A stretch of 64,000 bases of DNA. Origin: Aminobacter aminovorans (GTDB lineage: Bacteria; Pseudomonadota; Alphaproteobacteria; Rhizobiales; Rhizobiaceae). The first letter of the stretch is position 1, and each line of letters starts with the position of its first letter. The stretch lies in the NCBI RefSeq assembly GCF_900445235.1, contig NZ_UFSM01000001.1:310001-374000 (forward strand), given 5' to 3'. The notes under the pieces were generated by a model. The model was not told the origin of the DNA, searched no databases, and worked only from the letters and a program-made list of their open reading frames with translations. Shown here one piece after another: positions 58,427 to 64,000 of the stretch. Both the position numbers and the translations under genes were made by a program.

Positions 58427-58549
58427 CTTCCCCCGTTCACGGGGAGAAGATGCCGGCAGGTAGATGAGGGGCGGCGCGAACCTTGCCACGGTGGCTCTGC
58501 CCCTCATCCGACCCTACGGGCCACCTTCTCCCCGCAAGCGGGGAGAAGG
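58427..58549. repeat. RIME-type rhizobial intergenic hairpin element
   Basis: A palindrome-rich mosaic element. CCTTCTCCCCG (58524-58534) pairs perfectly with CGGGGAGAAGG (58539-58549) over a CAAG loop, and a similar, imperfect hairpin lies at 58427-58449. The middle carries GATGAGGGGCGG and GCCCCTCATC, which can pair with each other. This matches my recollection of the Rhizobium-specific intergenic mosaic element. The perfect hairpin starts 12 bases after the stop of the binding protein gene (read leftward), so it may protect that mRNA end. Confidence 0.75.
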
Positions 58550-58560
58550 AATGAGGCAGA

Positions 58561-59649
58561 TCAGCCGACGATCAGCTCGGTCCACTTCTGGTTAATCCAG
58601 TCGGCCTTGGTGGTGTAGAGGTCGTAGCGTGGGATGATCGGCGGGATGTCGGACGACACGCCGGCAAACTGTTCCGGCGTCAGATCGAGCAGCTCGCGCT
58701 TGACCGTCGGCGCAGTGCCGACCTTGCGCGACATCAGCGACTGCACGGCCGGCTGGCACATGTGGTCGATGAAGGCGTGCGCCTCTTCGGTCTTCTTCGA
58801 GGCGCGCGACAGCACCCACGAGCCTGAATCCTGGATGCCGCCTTCCTTCGGGAAGGTCGACCGCACCGGCTGTCCCTCGGCGGCGGCGAGGCCGGTGACG
58901 TCGTGGTAATACTGGCCCATCGGGATTTCGCCCGACTTCAGCGCCTGTTCGAACTGCGCCTCGTCGCGATACCACAGCCGCACGTTCGGCTTGACCTCGG
59001 CGAGCTTCTCGAGCGCCTTCTGGATGCCCTCCTCGGTGTCGAGCGCCTTGGTGCCACCCATGAAAGTGGTGGCGGTCACTTCGAGCAGGAACGAGTTGGA
59101 GGCGAGCGCCAGGAGGCCGAGCTTGTCGGCGTTGGCCGGATCCCAGAACGCCGCCCAGCTGTCGGGTGCAGCCGGGAAGACGTTGGTGTTGGTCACCAGC
59201 GTGATGTACCAGGCAACGGCACCGATGCCCGCGACGCGGCCATCCGGGTACTTGTTGACGAAGTGGTCGATCAGGTTCGCGCTGTTCTTGATCTTGGCGA
59301 GGTCGAGCGGCGCCCACAGCTCGGTCGACTGGCCCTTCAACATCGAAGTCTGCGACATCATCGAAAGGTCGGCCGGGGCCTGGCCAGCCTTGGCGGCCTG
59401 CTCCAGCTGCACCAGCCAGGCTTCGCCAGTCGGCTCGGCGACCGATTCCACCGCGATGCCGGTCGACTTGGTGAATTCGGGGAAGATGTGCTCGTCGAAC
59501 GATTTCTTGAAGTAGCCGCCATAGACGCCGATCTTGATCGACTTGTCCTGGGCGCGCAGGATGGACGGCATCGCCAGCAGGCTCGCCGACGCGACGCCGG
59601 CGCCCAGCACGGTGCGCCGGCTGATCGGGTGGTTCAGAATCTTGCTCAT
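58561..59649 (-). CDS. Polyamine-type ABC periplasmic binding protein
   Basis: Solute-binding protein of 362 residues, of the PotD-like group. The start at 59649 follows GAGGAG. The N terminus has a twin-arginine signal, SRRTVLG with a hydrophobic stretch and cleavage near SILRAQ, suggesting export by Tat in folded form. The mature part begins IKIGVYGGYFKKSFDEHI and has the DLSMMSQ and GAVAWYITLVTN segments of this group. It is the first gene of the second transporter. Its ligand is polyamine-like by family only; many rhizobial members bind other amines, amino acids or guanidino compounds. Confidence 0.88.
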   Translation of the reverse strand: MSKILNHPISRRTVLGAGVASASLLAMPSILRAQDKSIKIGVYGGYFKKSFDEHIFPEFTKSTGIAVESVAEPTGEAWLVQLEQAAKAGQAPADLSMMSQTSMLKGQSTELWAPLDLAKIKNSANLIDHFVNKYPDGRVAGIGAVAWYITLVTNTNVFPAAPDSWAAFWDPANADKLGLLALASNSFLLEVTATTFMGGTKALDTEEGIQKALEKLAEVKPNVRLWYRDEAQFEQALKSGEIPMGQYYHDVTGLAAAEGQPVRSTFPKEGGIQDSGSWVLSRASKKTEEAHAFIDHMCQPAVQSLMSRKVGTAPTVKRELLDLTPEQFAGVSSDIPPIIPRYDLYTTKADWINQKWTELIVG

Positions 59650-59721
59650 GCTAGTTCTCCTCATTTATTGCCGGCTTTGTGCCGGCTGTTCCCACGGGTT
59701 CTTATGATGATGGAGTGTCGT

Positions 59722-60369
59722 TCAGCGTGCTGCGGCGCGGGCCTCCAATGAACGTGCATACTGGGTAAGCGGGTAGCAGAGCACGAAGAAGATCAGTGCC
59801 ACCAACCCGTAGACGGTGAAGGGTTCGAACGTCGCGTTGTTGATGGCGTTCGAGGTCCTGAGCAGTTCCTCGAAGCCGATGATCGAAGTCAGCGCGGTTG
59901 CCTTGATCAGTTGGACGAGGAAGCCGACGACCGGTGCGCGCGTGATGGCAAAGGCCTGCGGCAGGATGATCAGGCGCAGTTCCTGGATATAGTGCAGCCC
60001 AAGGCTGGCGCCGGCATCCCACTGGCCGCGCGGCAAGGCATCGACGCCGCTACGCCAGATCTCGGCGAGATAGGCGCTGGCAAAGAAGGTCAGGCCGAGC
60101 ACAGCCGCCGTCCACGGCTCGATGCGGAAGCCAAGCATCGGCAGGCCGAAGAACATCAAAAACAGCTGCATCAGCAGGGGCGTGCCCTGGAACAGCGCGA
60201 TGTAGCCACTGGCGAAGCGCCGTGCCCACTTGGCCTTGGATATGCGCAGGAACAGGATGATGACGCCGACGATGCCGCCGCCGACAAAGGCCGCGATCGA
60301 CAGGAGCACGGTCCAGCGCGTGGCGAAGATCAGGTTGCGCAGGATGTCCCAGAAGGTGAACTCGATCAT
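59722..60369 (-). CDS. Polar amino acid-type ABC permease (HisM/GlnP family), second of a pair
   Basis: Permease of 215 residues with the His/Glu/Gln/Arg-opine family N terminus and the loop ALPRGQWDAGASLGLHYIQELRLIILPQA (Gly-Gln-x-Glu/Asp-Ala...Gly). It overlaps the other permease by four bases. No ATPase gene of the usual GlnQ/HisP type lies in this group. Confidence 0.9.
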   Translation of the reverse strand: MIEFTFWDILRNLIFATRWTVLLSIAAFVGGGIVGVIILFLRISKAKWARRFASGYIALFQGTPLLMQLFLMFFGLPMLGFRIEPWTAAVLGLTFFASAYLAEIWRSGVDALPRGQWDAGASLGLHYIQELRLIILPQAFAITRAPVVGFLVQLIKATALTSIIGFEELLRTSNAINNATFEPFTVYGLVALIFFVLCYPLTQYARSLEARAAAR

Positions 60370-61034
60370 GACACACCCGCCGAGAGCGTGCGTCGGCCGA
60401 CGCCGACGAGAAGACGGCGCAATATGATCGACAGGCCGAGATATATCATCGCCACGACGAAGTAGGTCTCGAACGGACGGAAGGTCCGTGCCTGCAGCAT
60501 ATCGGCTTCGTAGGTGAGTTCACTCACTGCGATCTGCGACACGACCGAAGACTCGAGCATCATGATCACGATCTGGCTGGTCAGCGCTGGGAAGATGACC
60601 TTCAGTGCCTGCGGCAAAACGATCTTGACGAAGACCTGCCGTGGCCGCAAGCCCAAAGCAGCGGCCGCCTCGCGCTGACCCTTCGGCACCGCGTCCAGGC
60701 CGGCGCCGACGATCTCGGTGGTGTAGGCGGCCATATTGAGCGTCATCGCCAGGATGGCGGCAACGATCGGGTCAAGCCGGATACCGAGGCTCGGCAGGCC
60801 GAAGAAAATGAAAAACAGCTGCACCAGGAACGGCGTGTTCCTGATCACCTCGACATAGACAGTGATCGCGCGCTGGAGCCATTTCGGCCCGCTGCGCCTG
60901 CCGGCGGCGGCCAGCACGCTGATCAGCGTGCCGGCAATCGTCGTCACGAAGATCAGCAAGACCGTCATGGCGGCACCGCGGGCGATCGCGCCCACGGCAC
61001 CTTCAAGCCAGCCGAAGTCGAGGCTGTAGCTCAC
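60366..61034 (-). CDS. Polar amino acid-type ABC permease (HisQ/GlnP family), first of a pair
   Basis: Permease of 222 residues. The family motif RNTPFLVQLFFIFFGLPSLG is in the first half and the coupling loop VPKGQREAAAALGLRPRQVF in the second. It begins three bases after the binding protein stop (61038) and overlaps the next permease by four bases. Confidence 0.9.
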   Translation of the reverse strand: MSYSLDFGWLEGAVGAIARGAAMTVLLIFVTTIAGTLISVLAAAGRRSGPKWLQRAITVYVEVIRNTPFLVQLFFIFFGLPSLGIRLDPIVAAILAMTLNMAAYTTEIVGAGLDAVPKGQREAAAALGLRPRQVFVKIVLPQALKVIFPALTSQIVIMMLESSVVSQIAVSELTYEADMLQARTFRPFETYFVVAMIYLGLSIILRRLLVGVGRRTLSAGVS

Positions 61035-61037
61035 CGA

Positions 61038-61841
61038 TCAATCCTTGAGGTTTTCGGGATTGAGCGGAACCTTGAGCCATTCTTCCGACGACTTCGAGAG
61101 CCGGCCATCGGTGAGCATCGCTGCGACCGTGTCGTTGATGACCTTCTTCAGGCCTTCCTCGTTCTTGTTGAGGCCGATATGCGACGGCGAGGTCAAAAGC
61201 TGGAACTTCTGCTCCGGCTTCAGCGCCTCCTGGCGTGCCAGCACCTGGGCGCCGACGTCGTTGCCGACCACCATCAGTTGGGTCTGGCCAGAGATGAAGG
61301 CCTGGATGACGGCGTTGTAGTTGTCGAAGCGCTTGATGTCGGCGCCGGCAGGTGCGGCCTCGGTCAGCGAGGTGTCTTCCAGCGTGCCGCGATTGACGGC
61401 GATCGACTTGTCGGCGAGGTCTTCCTTGCCGGCAACCTTGAGCTCGGCGGGGCCGATCACGGCGATATAGTAGGGCGCGTAGGCGGCGGCGAAGTCGATG
61501 ACCTCTTCACGCTCCTTGGAGTAGCCGACGCTCATCAGCAGGTCGACGCGCTTGTCGGTCAGGTAGGGAATGCGGTTCTGGCCGGTCACCGGCACCGGGT
61601 TGAGCTTGACCTTGAGCGCGTCGGCGATCGCCTGCGCCACGTCCATGTCATAACCCTTGAGGCTCATGTCGGCGCTGGCCGAGGAGAAGGGCGGGAAATC
61701 GGCGAAGACGCCGACATTGATCTGGCCGGCCTTGGCGATGTCTTCGAGCGCGTCGGCATTGGCGGGCTGCACTGCGAAGATGGCGGTGCCTGCGACAAGC
61801 AGGGCCGCTGCTGTCGACTGCAGGAGCGTCTTGATATTCAT
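61038..61841 (-). CDS. Amino acid-type ABC periplasmic binding protein (SBP family 3)
   Basis: Binding protein of 267 residues. The start at 61841 follows AGAGGGAAG and gives a Sec signal (MNIKTLLQST to QPANA). The mature part has INVGVFADFPPFSSASADMSLKGYDMDVAQAI, the hallmark of family 3, and a second-lobe VDLLMSVGYSKEREEVIDFA. It lies 93 bases after the ureohydrolase gene on the same strand. Arginine, agmatine or another guanidino or amine compound is a fair guess for the ligand (inference). Confidence 0.9.
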   Translation of the reverse strand: MNIKTLLQSTAAALLVAGTAIFAVQPANADALEDIAKAGQINVGVFADFPPFSSASADMSLKGYDMDVAQAIADALKVKLNPVPVTGQNRIPYLTDKRVDLLMSVGYSKEREEVIDFAAAYAPYYIAVIGPAELKVAGKEDLADKSIAVNRGTLEDTSLTEAAPAGADIKRFDNYNAVIQAFISGQTQLMVVGNDVGAQVLARQEALKPEQKFQLLTSPSHIGLNKNEEGLKKVINDTVAAMLTDGRLSKSSEEWLKVPLNPENLKD

Positions 61842-61934
61842 GTCGTGCTTCCCTCTGGGATGTTTGTTGTTGAAGTGTCGCGTTAGCATCTGGCCGCCGC
61901 TTCCCAAACAGCGGCCAGTCGAAATTGCTGTTGG

Positions 61935-62996
61935 TTATGCGCCCTTGCTGGTGACGGAGGGGCTGAACATCATCAGGCTGAGGATCTCGAACAGCACCTG
62001 GGCGCCGGCATGCGCCGTGTTGGTCGTCGAATCATATTGCGGTGCGACCTCGACGACGTCGCCGCCGACAAGGTTGAGGCCCTTCAGCCCGCGCACGATC
62101 TCCAGCACCTCACGCGTCGTCAGCCCGCCCACCTCGGGCGTGCCGGTGCCGGGCGCGAAGGCCGGGTCGAGGCTGTCGATGTCGAAGGACAGATAGGTCG
62201 GACCGTCGCCGACGATCTTCTTCGCCTTCTCGATCACCGCCTGTATGCCCATGCCACTGACCTCTTCGGCGTGGATGATGGTCATGCCGGACTCGTAGGA
62301 GAACTCCCACAGATATTCGGCCGAACCGCGGATGCCGATCTGGATGACGCGGCTGGGATCGAGGACGCCGTCGAGCACGGCGTTGCGGAACGGGCCGCCA
62401 TGGTGGAACTTGGTCAGGTCGTAGGCGCCGCCGGTGTCGCAATGGGCGTCGATGTGGATCATGCCGACCGGGCGCTTCTTGCCGACAGCCTTGAGGATCG
62501 GATGGGTGATCGAGTGGTCGCCGCCGACCGACAGCGGCACAACGCCGGCGTCGACGATCTGGCCGATGCGGCGCTCGATGTCCTCATGGCTGAGCTCGAG
62601 GCGGTAGCGGCTGCGGAACGGCACGTCGCCGATGTCGGCCACGCGCAGCTCCTGTACCGGGGCGCAGTCGAGCACGTGGTTGTAGGGCCCGATGCGCTCG
62701 ATGGTGCGCAGCGCGCGCGGGCCGAAACGCGAGCCCGGACGGTTGGTCACGCCGAGATCCATCGGCACGCCGATCATCGCCACCTGCAGATCGCCGAAAT
62801 CGGGATTGTCGTTATCGACCTGGAGGTAAGGTGCCGTCAGGAAAGTGGGCACGCCCGAATAGGGCGCGAGGCGGGTGCCCGACTTGTTGAAGATCTTGTC
62901 GGCGACGCGGCGGAACTTCGGGTCGAACAGGTCGCCGCCATGGCCTTCGCCATATTTCTTGCGCAGCTCGTCGAGCTTTTTGACGTCGAAACCCAT
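61935..62996 (-). CDS. Ureohydrolase of the agmatinase/arginase family
   Basis: Dinuclear metal hydrolase of 353 residues that releases urea from a guanidino compound. Metal ligands are His161 in GGDHSI, the Asp183-His185-Asp187 set in HIDAHCDTGG, and Asp272/Asp274 in SFDIDSLDP. The start at 62996 follows AGGAGG. The enzyme has about 50 residues more at the N terminus than E. coli SpeB, and the substrate loop reads KFHHGGPFR. Agmatinase is the default name; guanidinobutyrase, guanidinopropionase or guanidine hydrolase are alternatives I cannot exclude. It is the first gene of the long leftward transporter run and divergent from a GcvA-type LysR gene. Confidence 0.88.
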   Translation of the reverse strand: MGFDVKKLDELRKKYGEGHGGDLFDPKFRRVADKIFNKSGTRLAPYSGVPTFLTAPYLQVDNDNPDFGDLQVAMIGVPMDLGVTNRPGSRFGPRALRTIERIGPYNHVLDCAPVQELRVADIGDVPFRSRYRLELSHEDIERRIGQIVDAGVVPLSVGGDHSITHPILKAVGKKRPVGMIHIDAHCDTGGAYDLTKFHHGGPFRNAVLDGVLDPSRVIQIGIRGSAEYLWEFSYESGMTIIHAEEVSGMGIQAVIEKAKKIVGDGPTYLSFDIDSLDPAFAPGTGTPEVGGLTTREVLEIVRGLKGLNLVGGDVVEVAPQYDSTTNTAHAGAQVLFEILSLMMFSPSVTSKGA

Positions 62997-63162
62997 GGTG
63001 TCCTCCTGTGGTCCGAGATGGCAATGCGGTACGATCGCCTGCGGCCGTCCGCTCCCGGCGGTCGGCCTGATACCTCGTGTTCCCCGCATGCTTTTTGGTT
63101 GTTATGAGGCAAGTTTCCGGCAGCGCCGTTGAAATAGCAATTGATAATGTTAAGGTCTGTGC

Positions 63163-63179
63163 TGTGAGAATTTCTCACA
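63163..63179. promoter_or_regulatory. TGTGAGAATTTCTCACA palindrome, probable LysR operator
   Basis: A perfect 17-base inverted repeat around a central T, containing a T-N11-A arrangement (T63165 to A63177) as in LysR boxes. It lies 30 bases before the LysR start and about 165 bases before the ureohydrolase start, in the divergent space, and is therefore the expected site of autoregulation and target control. Confidence 0.6.
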
Positions 63180-63208
63180 ATCGACGCTTCTCCCCCGGTG
63201 GAGTTTCC

Positions 63209-64000
63209 ATGTCCCGGCGCCTGCCCCCGCTCAATCCGCTGCGCGCCTTCGAGGCGACCGCGCGCCATGGCTCGCTGACCAAGGCGGCGGGCGAGCTCAA
63301 CGTCACCCATGGCGCCATCAGCCACCAGATCCGGGCGCTGGAAGCCACGCTCAAGGTCAAGCTGCTGGAGCGCAGCGGCGCGCGCCTCAAGCTCACCCCG
63401 CAGGGCGCCGAGCTTCTGCCCGCGGTCACTGGCGCCTTCGAAAGCATCGCTTCCGCCACTGCGCGCATGACCCGCCCGACGAGTTCGGGCAAGCTCACCG
63501 TCAGCTGCGTTCCGGCACTGTTGTCCCTGTGGCTGGTGCCGCGCATCGGCGGCTTCACCGCGCAATATCCCGGCATCAGCCTCAGCCTCAACGCCTCCAA
63601 CGACCCACGCGAGATCCATGCGCCCGACGTCGATGTCTGCATGCTCTATGGCGACGGCAGCTGGACCGACTGCTGGCTGAAGAAGTGGTCGACGCTCGAG
63701 CTGTTTCCCGTCGTCAGCCCGACCCTGATCAACAACCGGCCGATCCGCAGCGTGCGCGACCTGTCCGATCACGTTCTGCTCCATGCCGATGACGGGCGCG
63801 AATGGCACACCTGGCTCGCCGCCGCCGACGCGCTCGATGTCAAGCCGGTGCAGCAGCACCGCATGTCGGGCGCGAGCCTCACCACCGAAGCGGCGGTGCA
63901 CGGCCATGGGCTGGCGCTTGGCGACAGCGTCACCGCGTCGGGCATGCTCGCCAAGGGCCAGTTGGTCACGCCGTTCAACCTGTCGGTGCCGGCTGTCGAT
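63209..64000 (+). CDS. LysR-family regulator, GcvA type, 3' end outside the window
   Basis: The frame opens at the ATG at 63209 (GGTGGAG upstream) and stays open to the window end, giving 264 codons. The N terminus LPPLNPLRAFEATAR, the recognition region LTKAAGELNVTHGAISHQI and the wing ARLKLTPQG are GcvA/AmpR-like. The effector domain is nearly complete; perhaps 30-45 residues are missing. It is divergent from the ureohydrolase and the two ABC systems, with a T-N11-A palindrome between them, so it is the likely activator of that operon. Confidence 0.9.
   Translation, partial: MSRRLPPLNPLRAFEATARHGSLTKAAGELNVTHGAISHQIRALEATLKVKLLERSGARLKLTPQGAELLPAVTGAFESIASATARMTRPTSSGKLTVSCVPALLSLWLVPRIGGFTAQYPGISLSLNASNDPREIHAPDVDVCMLYGDGSWTDCWLKKWSTLELFPVVSPTLINNRPIRSVRDLSDHVLLHADDGREWHTWLAAADALDVKPVQQHRMSGASLTTEAAVHGHGLALGDSVTASGMLAKGQLVTPFNLSVPAVD

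Overview
The window is about 64 kb of GC-rich DNA whose gene content and order point to an alphaproteobacterium of the Rhizobiales, most likely Mesorhizobium or a close relative. The supporting signs are a hairpin repeat of the rhizobial RIME type, a second dispersed intergenic repeat, a NodF/NodE-like pair, the ureD-A-(ureJ)-B-C...E-F-G urease order, a FrcK-like kinase and many solute ABC transporters. The assignment rests on recognition of families, not on a database search. No rRNA gene, CRISPR array, transposase or phage gene was seen. One tRNA gene (tRNA-Arg, anticodon CCG) is present.

Layout. (1) 1-9.8 kb: the 3' part of an amidase, a complete peptide/nickel-type ABC transporter (binding protein, two permeases, two ATPases), a MarR regulator, and a divergent pair made of an antibiotic-biosynthesis-monooxygenase-like protein and maleylacetoacetate isomerase, followed by a methyltransferase. 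(2) 10-16 kb: a coenzyme-F420-reductase-like NADP enzyme, a PhzS-type flavin monooxygenase, a LysR regulator, a divergent bile-acid-symporter-family transporter and a NagZ-type glycosidase. Related AGTATACTG-like palindromes lie upstream of the ABC operon, the isomerase operon and the monooxygenase, which suggests one scattered aromatic or amide catabolic regulon. (3) 16-31.5 kb: an RND efflux pair, a winged-helix protein of unknown role and a giant autotransporter of about 3236 residues. (4) 31.7-38.8 kb: single housekeeping or stress genes (methyltransferase, PNPOx-like stress protein, tRNA-Arg, YigZ, a hydroxynitrile-lyase-like cupin, a lipoprotein DD-carboxypeptidase, a mutarotase-like protein, a P-loop kinase, a Lys/Ala-rich basic protein and a nu-type GST).

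(5) 38.9-40.4 kb: a ketoacyl synthase and an acyl carrier protein closely resembling NodE and NodF, with no other nod gene nearby. (6) 40.6-49.3 kb: the urease operon, with structural genes ureABC, accessory genes ureDEFG and a HupE/UreJ protein. Unrelated genes are interleaved: DUF1272, PhzF, a peroxiredoxin, a membrane protein and DUF3995. (7) 49.4-53.9 kb: a class II aldolase, a HAD phosphatase, a DUF1127 protein, a LysR regulator and a MATE pump. (8) 54-64 kb: a long leftward run that reads, in transcription order, ureohydrolase (agmatinase family), amino-acid-type binding protein plus two permeases with no ATPase of their own, a complete spermidine/putrescine-type ABC transporter and a glutamine-dependent asparagine-synthase-like amidotransferase. 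It is flanked by a divergent GcvA-type LysR gene cut by the window end.

Urea released by the ureohydrolase could feed the urease 12 kb away, so the right half of the window plausibly serves nitrogen scavenging from guanidino compounds or polyamines. This is inference.
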